Assembly (NCBI RefSeq): GCF_027921765.1
Contig: NZ_BSEJ01000008.1
Coordinates: 1 to 64,000, forward strand
DNA length: 64,000 nucleotides
Source: Microbacterium barkeri
GTDB taxonomy: Bacteria > Actinomycetota > Actinomycetes > Actinomycetales > Microbacteriaceae
Direction of reading: 5' to 3'
Made by a program: the position numbers and the translations under genes. Positions 27,696 through 35,515 of this stretch are shown piece after piece. The notes beneath the pieces were generated by a model that worked only from the letters and a program-made list of their open reading frames with translations, did not search any database and was not told the origin of the DNA. Numbering within the stretch: the stretch's first letter is position 1; the number at the start of each line of letters is the position of its first letter.

Positions 27696-27716
27696 GATTT
27701 ATTCAGCGAGTAAATC
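27696..27716. promoter_or_regulatory. Palindromic operator in the malE/ROK intergenic region
   Basis: GATTTA (27696-27701) and TAAATC (27711-27716) flank TTCAGCGAG; the core TTTATTC-AGC-GAGTAAA is an imperfect 17-bp dyad. It lies between the malE start (27674) and a TATATT (minus strand, 27726-27731) that may be its -10. Its position downstream of the -10 fits repression of the mal operon by the adjacent ROK protein (inference). Confidence 0.6.
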
Positions 27717-27778
27717 TAGACTGCGAATATAACGGGGACACTCTCTCACCGCCAGTCGGGCGGCGTCAAGACCCCCAG

Positions 27779-27784
27779 TAAGGT
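27779..27784 (+). promoter_or_regulatory. -10 element of the ROK regulator (leaderless)
   Basis: TAAGGT is followed by 7 nt and then the ATG at 27792. Confidence 0.45.
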
Positions 27785-27791
27785 CGAGGAC

Positions 27792-29012
27792 ATGGCTCAC
27801 GGCACGGCGAACTCGCCCCAGGTGCTGCGCCGGATGAACTCCGGCGCGGTGGTGCGCTTCGCCCTGCGCGTCGCGGAGTTCACGGCGGCCGAGGTGATGG
27901 CGGAGACATCGCTCACCCGCGCGACGGTGCTCGGCGTGTGCGACGACCTCGTCGAGGCCGGATGGCTCGTCGAGCTCGAGGACAGCCGGGCCGCCGGCCT
28001 GACGAGCAAGGGGCGCCCGGCGCGGCGCTACCGTCTGCGCGACGAGGCGGGGGTCGTCGCCGGCATCGACGCGGGCGAGCACCGCTTCACCGCGATCGTC
28101 GCCGACCTCCGCGGGAAGGCGCTCGGCGAGGTCGGCGCCGACGCTCCCGCCGTCGACCGCCGCCCCGGTTCCGCGGCCGAGCGCAGTCGCGCCGAGGCGG
28201 CGGACGAGCGCCGCGCGCTCGCCGTGCGCCTGCTCGACGAGGCCCTCGCGGCGGCGGGGGCCCGGCGTGACGATCTGCTCGTCGGCGTTCCGGCGCCCGT
28301 CGACGCCGACGGGCGCTCGCCCGCGGGAGATCGGGACTACTGGAAGACGATGAACCCGGGCTTCGCGGACGCGCTCCCCGGCCCGTCCGTGGTCGTCGAG
28401 AACGACGCCAACCTCGCGGCGGTCGCCGAGCAGAGCCACGACGGTCAGGCCCACACGGCGAACGTCGCGACGCTGCTCTCGGGGGAGCGCCTCGGCGCGG
28501 GCGTCATCGTCGACGGCCGGCTGCTGCGCGGAGCGCGCGGCGGAGCGGGCGAGATGCGCTTCCTCGACATCGTGGAGGGAGCGGGGAGCCCCGACGGCGT
28601 CGGCGCGCTCGCCCGTATGTGGGCGCAGGACGCCCTCGCGCACGGTGAGCGGAGCGCCCTGGCCGAGCTGCCCGTCGACGAGATCACGGCGCGCGACGTC
28701 TTCCGCGCCGCCGCCGACGGCGACGCGCTCGCCGCGGGCATCCTCGATCGGCTCGGCGACCGCATCGCGCGGGTCGCGCTCGTCCTCGCGAGTCTCCTCG
28801 ACATCGAGCGGGTCGTGATCGCCGGCGCGATCGCGGAGGCCGTCGAGCCGGTCCTCGCGCGTGCGCGGACGGTGCTCGCGGAGGAGTTCTACCCGCCCGT
28901 GCCCGAGCTCGTCGCGAGCACCCTGGGGCGCGACATCGTCGTCCGCGGCGCGGTCGAGTCGGCTCGCGTCCGCATCCGCGAGGAGCCGCTCGCCTTCGAG
29001 CCGCGCCGCTGA
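27792..29012 (+). CDS. ROK-family transcriptional regulator
   Basis: A 406-residue repressor with an N-terminal winged helix-turn-helix (about 10-75; FTAAEVMAETSLTRATVLGVCDDLVEAG) and a C-terminal ROK domain (about 90-395) with VAGIDAGEHRFTAIVADL and VVVENDANLAAVAEQ. The sugar-kinase zinc motif CxCGxxGC is absent; the region around GAGEMRFLDIVEGAGSPDGVG is diverged, so it is likely ligand-binding but not a kinase. It is transcribed away from malE and probably controls that operon through the dyad at 27696-27716. Confidence 0.87.
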   Translation: MAHGTANSPQVLRRMNSGAVVRFALRVAEFTAAEVMAETSLTRATVLGVCDDLVEAGWLVELEDSRAAGLTSKGRPARRYRLRDEAGVVAGIDAGEHRFTAIVADLRGKALGEVGADAPAVDRRPGSAAERSRAEAADERRALAVRLLDEALAAAGARRDDLLVGVPAPVDADGRSPAGDRDYWKTMNPGFADALPGPSVVVENDANLAAVAEQSHDGQAHTANVATLLSGERLGAGVIVDGRLLRGARGGAGEMRFLDIVEGAGSPDGVGALARMWAQDALAHGERSALAELPVDEITARDVFRAAADGDALAAGILDRLGDRIARVALVLASLLDIERVVIAGAIAEAVEPVLARARTVLAEEFYPPVPELVASTLGRDIVVRGAVESARVRIREEPLAFEPRR

Positions 29013-29020
29013 CACGGCGA

Positions 29021-29050
29021 TGGCCGGCGCATCCCCCGACGCGCCGGCCA
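29021..29050. terminator. Hairpin after the ROK gene
   Basis: TGGCCGGCGC (29021-29030) and GCGCCGGCCA (29041-29050) form a 10-bp perfect stem with a 10-nt loop, 9 bases after the ROK stop and before the convergent small membrane protein. No U-tract, as usual for high-GC actinobacteria. Confidence 0.6.
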
Positions 29051-29099
29051 CCTGTGCCGCTCGATTCCCGGCACGCTCACATGCCGTGCACGCTCACAC

Positions 29100-29366
29100 T
29101 CAGTTCGTCTTGCGTCGACCCGTGATGAGTCCCCAGATGAGGAGGACGATGATCGCTCCGCCGATCGCGAGCAGCCAGCTGCCGAGATCCCAGAACTGGT
29201 CGACACCCACTCCGAAGAGGGCCGTTCCGATCCATCCGCCGAGCAAGGCTCCGACCACGCCGAGGATGAGGGTGGCGATCCAGCCGCCGCCCTGGTTGCC
29301 CGGCAGGATGGCCTTCGCGATGGCTCCGGCGATGAGGCCGAGGATGAGGAATGCGATGAAGCCCAT
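29100..29366 (-). CDS. GlsB/YeaQ/YmgE-family stress-response membrane protein
   Basis: An 88-residue hydrophobic protein with about three helices. The start MGFIAFLILGLIAGAIAKAI and the GGWIATLILGVVGALLGGWIG repeat-like segment match the transglycosylase-associated (PF04226) family. The tail GRRKTN is basic and cytoplasmic. Members are often induced by general or envelope stress; the biochemical role is unknown. Monocistronic. The 114-bp upstream region holds no other gene. Confidence 0.85.
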   Translation of the reverse strand: MGFIAFLILGLIAGAIAKAILPGNQGGGWIATLILGVVGALLGGWIGTALFGVGVDQFWDLGSWLLAIGGAIIVLLIWGLITGRRKTN

Positions 29367-29481
29367 GACTGCTCCCTTCTCAAAGCGGTGCGCGGATGTG
29401 CGCCGCTGATGCAAACCTAGGGGCGACGGCGGCAGCGGCGCATGGGCTTGACAGCGATGACTCGGCGGCGGTAACCGGGCC

Positions 29482-30336
29482 TCAGCAGTGCGCGAACACG
29501 TGCGCGGGGTCGCCGCGCGGGGTCGCGTCGCGGTCGCGGAGGGTGATCGGATGGTCGCCCGCGCGACGGGCGCACGCCCATTCGAACGCGGTCCGCGTGA
29601 TGCCGTCGCGCTCGACGACGCCCGTGTCGTCGTACTCGATCTCGAGGACGCGCCCCGGGTAGCGGTAGTCGGCGCACTCGTCGTGGAGCTCGCACTCCTC
29701 GGCGACGGCGAAGTCGAAGCCGAGCTCAGGGCCGGACGCCCCGAGCTCGGCGGTGTTCTTCTGCGCGACAGCCAGCCCGAGCCGGTGCGCGAGGGGGATG
29801 ACCTCCGACATGTAGGCGAGCGCGTGGTCGAGGGTCTGCAGCCCGTGCGAGCGCTCGTGCTGATCGAGGTTGTCGGGCTCCACGGCGTCGTAGCCGTCGT
29901 CGGCGCACCCGCGCAGCCACGCCGACTGGATCTGGAGCAGCGCCTCGCGCGCGGCGGCGGTCCGGATGTCGAACAGGGCCTCGTTCCACTCCTCGTCGAC
30001 CACGAGAGTGCCGTCCGCATCCCGCAGCAGCAGCTCGGGGTGGACCGCGTCCCACCACGCGGTCGTCCCCTCGAGGGCGGGGTCGGGCCCCGACGCGGGG
30101 TCCGGCTGGGTCTGGAAGAGGTTGACGTAGCAGACGCCGTAGGCCCCGTCCGCGGGCGCCTCGGTGCGGTCGCGCACGACGATCGTCACCTCCGGGGCGG
30201 GCGCGTACGCGCCGCCGAGCTGGTAGTCGAGCACGCCGTCCGGAGGGGGAAGGCGGATGCCGTCGTCGGCCGCCGCGCATCCCGCGACGAGCGCGGCGGC
30301 CGCGAGCAGCGCGGCGGCTCCGCCGGTCCGCCGCAT
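29482..30336 (-). CDS. GH114-like (endo-alpha-1,4-polygalactosaminidase family) lipoprotein
   Basis: A 284-residue exported protein. The signal ends in LVAGC (Cys20), a lipobox. The TIM-barrel body has GVCYVNLFQTQPDP, then DIRTAAAREALLQIQSAWLRGCADDGYDAVEPDNLD, which carries the acidic DxVEPDN motif of GH114/TM1410 proteins, and LAVAQKNTAELG. Several Cys residues (CADD, CELHDECADY, WACARR, terminal HC) suggest disulfides outside the membrane. The stop-start junction overlaps the upstream unknown gene by one base. Family substrate is galactosamine polymer; whether this member is active is unknown. Confidence 0.72.
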   Translation of the reverse strand: MRRTGGAAALLAAAALVAGCAAADDGIRLPPPDGVLDYQLGGAYAPAPEVTIVVRDRTEAPADGAYGVCYVNLFQTQPDPASGPDPALEGTTAWWDAVHPELLLRDADGTLVVDEEWNEALFDIRTAAAREALLQIQSAWLRGCADDGYDAVEPDNLDQHERSHGLQTLDHALAYMSEVIPLAHRLGLAVAQKNTAELGASGPELGFDFAVAEECELHDECADYRYPGRVLEIEYDDTGVVERDGITRTAFEWACARRAGDHPITLRDRDATPRGDPAHVFAHC

Positions 30337-30914
30337 CAGGCGGGCGGGAGCCGGAGGATGTTCGACTCGCCGACCTCGAGGTCGTCCGAGAGGCGGATGG
30401 TCCGGGCGAGGTCCTCGATCGCCGGCAGCAGCGTGCGGAAGCGCTCGCGGTCGGGCGAGGCCGCCTGCAGCGTCACAAGCTGCGTGCCGGTGTCCCACGT
30501 GTAGGTCGCCGAGAGGAGGGAGCGCTCGCCCTGCGGCATGTCGATGACGAGCTTCTCGCCCTGCCCGAGGAACGGCGACCGGAAGTCCTCGGTGTCGTCG
30601 TACTCGATCGGCATCATGGCGCGGGCGGTCCGCAGCTGCGCCGTGAGCTCCTGGACCTGGGCGATCGCGACGAGGAGCTCGGGGTCGTCCTTCCAGACCC
30701 ACGCGAGGATCCGGCCATCCGATCGGCGCATCATCGCGCGCGCCGCGCGATTGGCGATCCACGCGAGGAATCCCGACCCGGGAGCTCCCTGCGGGAGGCC
30801 GGCGCTCCCGAGGAGCATGCGGATGGCCGCCTTCCGGTGGCGGCCGCCGCGGAGTCCGCGCCCGGTCACGGGCACCCAGCGGGTCGAGTCGGCGTCGGCG
30901 AGCAGGCGCGTCAT
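30336..30914 (-). CDS. Conserved protein of unknown function
   Basis: A 192-residue soluble protein I do not recognise. The N-terminal third is Arg/Gly-rich (WVPVTGRGLRGGRHRKAAIR), followed by a helical stretch IANRAARAMMRRSDGRILAWVW and a more acidic beta-rich C-terminal half with FLGQGEKLVIDMPQ and TYTWDTGTQLVTLQAA. No signal peptide or membrane helix. It starts at ATG 30914, 6 nt after a minus-strand TACCCT at 30921-30926, and is coupled to the GH114-like gene. Confidence 0.65.
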   Translation of the reverse strand: MTRLLADADSTRWVPVTGRGLRGGRHRKAAIRMLLGSAGLPQGAPGSGFLAWIANRAARAMMRRSDGRILAWVWKDDPELLVAIAQVQELTAQLRTARAMMPIEYDDTEDFRSPFLGQGEKLVIDMPQGERSLLSATYTWDTGTQLVTLQAASPDRERFRTLLPAIEDLARTIRLSDDLEVGESNILRLPPA

Positions 30915-30920
30915 GGGTCC

Positions 30921-30942
30921 AGGGTAGGGGCTCGGATAGCGT
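30921..30942. promoter_or_regulatory. Back-to-back leaderless promoters
   Basis: Minus-strand TACCCT (30921-30926) is 6 nt before the ATG at 30914, and plus-strand TAGCGT (30937-30942) is 8 nt before GTG 30951. The two -10 boxes are only 10 bp apart, so each promoter's upstream region lies in the other gene. Confidence 0.45.
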
Positions 30943-30950
30943 GGATGCCT

Positions 30951-32006
30951 GTGAACGGTCAGGTGCTCCCCGCTGTCGTCGCCGTCCTGCTCGGGGCGGT
31001 GTTCGCGGTGCTGCTGTTCGTGCCGTTCGTCGCCGTGCAGTATCGGCGGGAGGGCCGGCTCACCCTCCGGCAGCTGCTGCTGTGGGGCGCCTTCCTCGTC
31101 TACGGCCTCGCGCTGTGGACGTACACGCTGCTTCCGCTCCCCGACCCCGACGCGATCCGCTGCGCGGCGCCGCAGCTGCGGCCGTTCCAGTTCGTCGACG
31201 ACATCCTCGACGACCCGGTCGGCTCGCTCTCCGCCCTGCGGCACAATCCCGCGGTCATGCAGGTCGCGCTCAACGTGCTCCTGTTCGTGCCGCTGGGGTT
31301 CTTCCTGCGCCTCATCTGGCGGCGCGGCGTGCTCGTCTCGACGCTCGTCGGGTTCGGGCTGTCGCTCGCGATCGAGACGACCCAGGTCACGGGCGTCTGG
31401 GGCATCTACCCCTGCGGGTACCGTCTGTTCGACGTCGACGACCTGCTCGCCAACACCGCGGGAGCCCTGCTCGGCGGCGCCCTGTCGCTCGCGGTGCGCC
31501 CGCTGCTCGCCCGCCGCGATGCACGGCCCGTGGCGGACGCCCCGCGCCCGGTGACGATCTGGCGGCGCCTGCTCGGCATGCTGTGCGACGCGCTCGCGGT
31601 CGCGCTGACCGGCGGTGCGGCGGGCATCGCCGTGAACGCGTGGCAGCTCTACGTCGCCGGCGTCCCGGCTGCGCAGCTGGATCCCGCCGCCCCGAACGTG
31701 GCGGCGACCGCCGTGCCCTTCGTCCTCCTGGCGGCGGTCGTCCTCGTGACGGGCGGCACGGTGGGCGACCACGCCGTCCTCGTCCGGTGGGAGGGCGGGG
31801 TGGGGCCCGCGCTGGCGGCCCGCGCGCTGCGCTACCTCGCGGGCATCGGCGGCTGGCAGCTCCTCGGCATGCTGACGTCGCCGCTCGACGCGCTGTTCGC
31901 CGTGGCGAGCATCGTCGCGCTCGTCATCGCGACCGAGCGCGGCGGACTGCCGGGCGTCGTCTCGAGGATGCGCCCGGTGGATGCGCGCGCAGGGGCTCGG
32001 GTCTAG
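30951..32006 (+). CDS. VanZ-like membrane protein with C-terminal RDD-like domain
   Basis: About 351 residues, mostly membrane. The N-terminal half has VanZ features: LWTYTLLPLPDPDAIRC, NVLLFVPLGFFLRLIW, and SLAIETTQVTGVWGIYPCGYRLFDVDDLLANTAGALLGG. The second half (from about 190, RRLLGMLCDALAVALTGG) resembles an RDD domain. VanZ proteins affect glycopeptide tolerance, but the actinobacterial VanZ-RDD type has no proven role. GTG 30951 is preferred because TAGCGT sits 8 nt before it; ATG 30945 is in frame and possible. Confidence 0.75.
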   Translation: MNGQVLPAVVAVLLGAVFAVLLFVPFVAVQYRREGRLTLRQLLLWGAFLVYGLALWTYTLLPLPDPDAIRCAAPQLRPFQFVDDILDDPVGSLSALRHNPAVMQVALNVLLFVPLGFFLRLIWRRGVLVSTLVGFGLSLAIETTQVTGVWGIYPCGYRLFDVDDLLANTAGALLGGALSLAVRPLLARRDARPVADAPRPVTIWRRLLGMLCDALAVALTGGAAGIAVNAWQLYVAGVPAAQLDPAAPNVAATAVPFVLLAAVVLVTGGTVGDHAVLVRWEGGVGPALAARALRYLAGIGGWQLLGMLTSPLDALFAVASIVALVIATERGGLPGVVSRMRPVDARAGARV

Positions 32007-32019
32007 GCGGCCCCGCGCG

Positions 32020-32172
32020 TCACTGCCGGCGGCGGAGGACCAGGAGCCCGGCGCCCGCGAGCACGAGCACCACGGCGCCGCCCACGATCCAGGGCACGAG
32101 GTCGTTGCCGGTGCTCGCCAGCGCGGTCGAAGCGGAGAGGAGGGTCGTCGTCACGCGCCCAGTCTGCCTCAT
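32020..32172 (-). CDS. 50-residue protein with sorting-signal-like C-terminus (LASTG)
   Basis: A short frame from ATG 32172 (or a GTG 18 nt further in) ending ALASTGNDLVPWIVGG, a hydrophobic helix and RRRQ. LASTG followed by helix and basic tail is a sortase anchor; LAXTG is the motif used by class E sortases of high-GC actinobacteria. No secretion signal precedes it, and the preceding 17 residues are too short for a mature protein. It could be a remnant 3' end of a surface protein gene or a real mini-protein. It is antisense to both flanking genes in a 230-bp gap. Confidence 0.4.
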   Translation of the reverse strand: MRQTGRVTTTLLSASTALASTGNDLVPWIVGGAVVLVLAGAGLLVLRRRQ

Positions 32173-32223
32173 GCCCGCCCCGAACCGGGAGCACCGCCCC
32201 CGCGGCCGTCCAGGCGGCGCCGG

Positions 32224-32229
32224 TAGCCT
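32224..32229 (+). promoter_or_regulatory. -10 element of apt (leaderless)
   Basis: TAGCCT is followed by 6 nt and the GTG start at 32236. Confidence 0.45.
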
Positions 32230-32235
32230 GGGCAG

Positions 32236-32763
32236 GTGAACGACGCCCTCGCCCGTGCCGAATCGCTCATCGACCTCACCCCGGACTACCCGGAGCCGGG
32301 CATCCTGTTCCGCGACATCTCGCCGCTGCTGGCCGACCCCGAGGCCCTCCGCGTCGCGTGCGCCGCGCTCGTCGAGCCGTTCGAGGGCCGGTTCGACATC
32401 GTGGGCGGCATCGAGGCGCGCGGGTTCCTCCTCGCGGGGTATGTCGCGGCCGTCGCCGGAGTCGGGGTGCTGCCGATCCGCAAGGCCGGGAAGCTGCCCA
32501 AGCCGGCGGCCGCCGTGTCGTACGACCTCGAGTACGGGTCGGCGGCGATCGAGGCGCCGGGCGTCCTCAAGCCGGGGGAGCGCGTCCTGCTCCTCGACGA
32601 CGTGCTCGCGACCGGCGGGACACTCGCGGCCGCCCAGCAGCTCATCCGGGACCTCGGCGCCGAGGTGGTCGGGTCGGCCGTCGTGCTCGAGCTCGTCGAT
32701 CTGGGCGGCCGGGCCGTCGCGGGCGACGTGCACACCCTCTTCACGGCGCACGAGTCCGCCTGA
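32236..32763 (+). CDS. apt: Adenine phosphoribosyltransferase
   Basis: A 175-residue cytoplasmic enzyme (family 170-180) converting adenine and PRPP to AMP. LTPDYPEPGILFRDISPLL is the APRT N-terminal signature, VGGIEARGFLLAGYVA the base-binding segment, and VLLLDDVLATGGTLAAA the PRPP-binding motif. It begins with GTG right after TAGCCT. It is the salvage counterpart of the purine degradation island that starts immediately downstream. Confidence 0.93.
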   Translation: MNDALARAESLIDLTPDYPEPGILFRDISPLLADPEALRVACAALVEPFEGRFDIVGGIEARGFLLAGYVAAVAGVGVLPIRKAGKLPKPAAAVSYDLEYGSAAIEAPGVLKPGERVLLLDDVLATGGTLAAAQQLIRDLGAEVVGSAVVLELVDLGGRAVAGDVHTLFTAHESA

Positions 32764-32785
32764 CGCGGCGCGTGAGGCGCTCGTC

Positions 32786-32803
32786 ATGAAGTGACTCCTT
32801 CAC
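32786..32803. promoter_or_regulatory. 18-bp palindrome upstream of the NCS2 permease
   Basis: On the minus strand it reads GTGAAGGAGTCACTTCAT, matching GTGAAGGGATAACTTCAC at 37130-37147 in 14 of 18 positions including almost all of both arms. It directly abuts the GlnR-like box at 32804. Both copies lie before purine/allantoin permease genes, so a pathway-specific regulator is likely; the XRE-cupin protein is a candidate. Confidence 0.6.
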
Positions 32804-32835
32804 GAAACGCCGAGGCAACACCGCGTCATTAGCGT
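32804..32835 (+). promoter_or_regulatory. GlnR-like box plus -10 of the NCS2 permease gene
   Basis: GAAAC-N6-GCAAC (32804-32819), 10 nt, then TAGCGT (32830-32835), 6 nt, then ATG 32842. The box-to-minus-10 distance is the same in four other purine promoters of this window. The pattern resembles the actinobacterial GlnR consensus GTNAC-N6-GAAAC (inference). Confidence 0.6.
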
Positions 32836-32841
32836 CGCGGC

Positions 32842-34350
32842 ATGACGACCTCCTCCCGCGACGTGAACACCGTCGACTCGATCCCGCCGCTCGCGCGGCT
32901 GTTCCCTCTCGGCCTCCAGCACGTGCTCGCGATGTACGCGGGCGCCGTCGCCGTCCCGCTCATCGTCGGCGGCGCCATCGGCCTCGGCGGCGCCGACCTC
33001 GCGTACCTGATCAGCGCCGACCTGTTCGTCGCCGGCATCGCGACGATCGTCCAGTCGATCGGGTTCTGGCGGTTCGGCGTGCGCCTGCCGCTCATGCAGG
33101 GCGTCACCTTCGCCGCGGTCGGCCCCATGATCGCGATCGGAACGCAGCACGGCATCACGGCGATCTACGGTGCGACCATCGCCTGCGGCCTCTTCATGAT
33201 CCTCGTCGCGCCGTTCTTCTCGCAGCTCCTGCGCTTCTTCCCGCCGCTCGTCACCGGCACCGTCATCCTCATCATCGGCCTGTCCCTCATGGACGTCGCG
33301 GCCGGGTGGGTGATCGACGGCGCGGAGGACGGCGCTGCCGACCCGCTGAACCTCGCCTTCGCGGCCGGGACCCTGCTCTTCATCGTCCTCGTCGAGCGAT
33401 TCGCTCCGCGGGCGCTCGCCCGCATCTCCGTGCTCCTGGGGCTCGTCGTCGGCACCCTCGCCGCACTCGCCGTCCCCGGGATGGTCGACTGGTCGGGCGT
33501 GGCCGACACGGCGTGGTTCGGCATCGTCACGCCGTTCCACTTCGGACTGCCGACCTTCGAGATCGCCTCGGTCGTCTCGATGCTCGTCGTGGGCCTCGTC
33601 ATCATGACCGAGACGACGGGCGACATGATCGCCGTCGGCGAGATCGTGGAGCGCCCCGTGGGCCGTCATCAGCTCGCCGACGGGCTGCGCGCCGACGGGC
33701 TCGGCACCGTCATCGGCGGTGTCTTCAACACCTTCCCCTATACGGCGTTCGCCCAGAACGTGGGGCTCGTCTCGCTCACGGGCGTGCGCTCGCGCTGGGT
33801 CGCGACGATGGCGGGCGGGATCCTCGTCGTCCTCGGCCTGCTGCCGCCGGTCTCGGCGATCGTCGAGGGCGTCCCGCGGGCCGTGCTCGGCGGCGCGGGG
33901 ATCGCGCTGTTCGGGATGGTCGCGGCCAGCGGCATCCGGACGCTCGCGAAGGTCCGCTTCGACAACCGCAACGTGCTCGTCGTCGCGGTCTCGGTCGGCG
34001 TCGCCCTGCTGCCGACGGTCGCGCCGGAGATCTACGCGCGCTTCCCCGACGCGTTCACGCTCATCTTCGACTCGGGCATCTCTGCGGGCGCGATCGCGGC
34101 CATCCTGCTCAACCTCCTGCTGAACTCGCGCTCGGCGAAGGAGAGGTACGGCGCCGACCCGGTCGTGGGGTCGTATGACGGCGTGCGCTCGACCGCCGCG
34201 ATCGCCCTCGTCTCCTCCGAGGCCGTAGGGGCGGGTCTCACCCCTGTGCGGTTCCGCGACGAGAGCGGTCACGAGCTGCCGGCCGTCGACAAGGACGGCA
34301 ACCCCGTCGAGGCGCACGTCGCGGCGCCCGAGGGCGACCCCGGCCGCTGA
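32842..34350 (+). CDS. NCS2-family nucleobase:cation symporter (xanthine/urate-type)
   Basis: A 502-residue permease with about 12-14 helices. LFPLGLQHVLAMYAGAVAVPLIVGGA opens NCS2 proteins; MQGVTFAAVGPMIAIG, GTVILIIGLSLMDVAAGW and ETTGDMIAVGEIVERP are signature segments, and FNTFPYTAFAQNVGLVSLTGVRSR matches the conserved NCS2 QN-GV motif as in PucJ/PucK or XanQ/UraA. Adjacent urate oxidase genes suggest xanthine or urate import. The start is fixed by the leaderless promoter. The tail (residues after 455) is hydrophilic and variable. Confidence 0.9.
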   Translation: MTTSSRDVNTVDSIPPLARLFPLGLQHVLAMYAGAVAVPLIVGGAIGLGGADLAYLISADLFVAGIATIVQSIGFWRFGVRLPLMQGVTFAAVGPMIAIGTQHGITAIYGATIACGLFMILVAPFFSQLLRFFPPLVTGTVILIIGLSLMDVAAGWVIDGAEDGAADPLNLAFAAGTLLFIVLVERFAPRALARISVLLGLVVGTLAALAVPGMVDWSGVADTAWFGIVTPFHFGLPTFEIASVVSMLVVGLVIMTETTGDMIAVGEIVERPVGRHQLADGLRADGLGTVIGGVFNTFPYTAFAQNVGLVSLTGVRSRWVATMAGGILVVLGLLPPVSAIVEGVPRAVLGGAGIALFGMVAASGIRTLAKVRFDNRNVLVVAVSVGVALLPTVAPEIYARFPDAFTLIFDSGISAGAIAAILLNLLLNSRSAKERYGADPVVGSYDGVRSTAAIALVSSEAVGAGLTPVRFRDESGHELPAVDKDGNPVEAHVAAPEGDPGR

Positions 34351-34388
34351 ACGGCCGCCCTCCCCGACCTGCGGGGGGGGCTCGCCGG

Positions 34389-34510
34389 GGTCGCAGTTCG
34401 CGTCCGTAAGGGGGCTTTTGGGGACGCGGAGTGCGACCTGGGCGAGGAGGGTCTTGTCCGGGTCGCACTTCGCGTCCGTAAGACGGCGTTTGGGGACGCG
34501 GAGTGCGACC
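34389..34510. repeat. Two tandem 50-bp intergenic palindromes
   Basis: Copy 1 (34389-34438) and copy 2 (34461-34510) each have 17-bp arms, GGTCGCACTTCGCGTCC and GGACGCGGAGTGCGACC (one G:T-type mismatch in copy 2, two differences in copy 1), around a 16-nt loop containing GTAAG. The period is 72 bp. They lie between the convergent NCS2 permease and urate oxidase genes; the rest of the 244-bp gap (to 34594) is purine-rich and holds no gene I can support. Confidence 0.75.
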
Positions 34511-34594
34511 TGGGCGGGAGAGGCGGGGGAGAAGAGAGGACGACGGACTGGAGGGAGGGGCAGACCGAGGGGCAGACCGAGGAGCGGCGTGACG

Positions 34595-35512
34595 TCAGAT
34601 GAACGTCGGGACGTCGGCCCAGGCCGCAGGCGCGTCGTCTACGCCGTCGCGCACGACCGTCCCCTCGATGAGCCCGTAGGGGCGGTCGTCGGCGATGAAC
34701 ACCTCGCCCTCGTTCTCGAGGTCGAAGCGCGCGAGGTCGTAGAGGAAGTGGTGCCGGTTCGGCATCGCGAAGCGGATCTCCGCGAGCTCTGGCCGCGCCT
34801 CGATCGCCGCGCGCCCCATCGCGAAGAGGGTCTGCTGCAGGGCGAGCGAGTGCACGACGGCGAACCGCTCGAGGAGCACGGCCGTGACCTCCTCGTACAC
34901 GCCGTTGTAGTCCACGCCCTCCGCGACCGCCTCGGGCAGGAAGCGCCAGCGCGCCGTGACCGACGTCGCCATGATGCGGTCGTCGGTCTCGGGGAGGGTC
35001 GTGAACGGCGTCCTCGGGAACCCCCGGAACTCCGATCCCGTCGATTTCAGGACGACGAGGTCCTTCACGCCGCCGAGGACGTGGGTGCCGCCATCCGCGA
35101 CCTGGACGGCGGCGAGCCGCGTGCCCCGACCCGTGCGGACGAACGCGTGATCGTGGCCGGAGCCGTCGACGACGATGCGCTCCCACACGTGCTGCTCGGC
35201 CTGCCACAGCCCGCCCTCGACCCACTCGAACTCGGTCGTGAAGTGCTCGGCGAGGAGGGAGAGGAAGCGCTCGGGCGAGCCCACGCCGTGCGTCTTCGCG
35301 AACGCGAACACCGTGTTCTTCTGCGTGTCGGTGGCGATGACCTTCGCGTTGTCGCCGGTCAGGAACGAGTCGGCGAACGCCTCGCCGCGCAGCTGCGAGG
35401 TGACCGTGAGGTCCTCGATCTCGTGCCGGGCGGTGTCCCGCGTGATCCGCACGAGGCGGTTCTCGGCCTTGCCGTACTTGTGCGGTCCCAGGTGCACGGA
35501 CACGTCGCTCAT
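34595..35512 (-). CDS. Urate oxidase (uricase)
   Basis: A 305-residue cofactor-free oxidase converting urate and oxygen to 5-hydroxyisourate. The sequence shows the tandem T-fold features: GPHKYGKAENRLVRI (catalytic Lys near the N-terminus), ATDTQKNTVFAFAK (Thr of the active site) and IRFAMPNRHHFLYDL (His of the Thr-Lys-His triad). FNG-type stretch appears as VDYNGVYEEV. It follows the HIU hydrolase gene by 3 bases in an operon that reads OHCU decarboxylase, HIU hydrolase, uricase, the three consecutive steps from urate to S-allantoin. Confidence 0.95.
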   Translation of the reverse strand: MSDVSVHLGPHKYGKAENRLVRITRDTARHEIEDLTVTSQLRGEAFADSFLTGDNAKVIATDTQKNTVFAFAKTHGVGSPERFLSLLAEHFTTEFEWVEGGLWQAEQHVWERIVVDGSGHDHAFVRTGRGTRLAAVQVADGGTHVLGGVKDLVVLKSTGSEFRGFPRTPFTTLPETDDRIMATSVTARWRFLPEAVAEGVDYNGVYEEVTAVLLERFAVVHSLALQQTLFAMGRAAIEARPELAEIRFAMPNRHHFLYDLARFDLENEGEVFIADDRPYGLIEGTVVRDGVDDAPAAWADVPTFI

Positions 35513-35515
35513 GGA

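Noticed and set aside
30945..30947. ATG as the start of the VanZ-like gene
   Set aside because: It would lie only 2 nt after the TAGCGT -10 element; GTG 30951 at 8 nt fits a leaderless start better. Not excluded if another promoter exists upstream.
34389..34510. Possible CRISPR array (two similar repeats)
   Set aside because: Only two copies, each internally palindromic over its whole length, one 22-nt spacer, and no cas genes.
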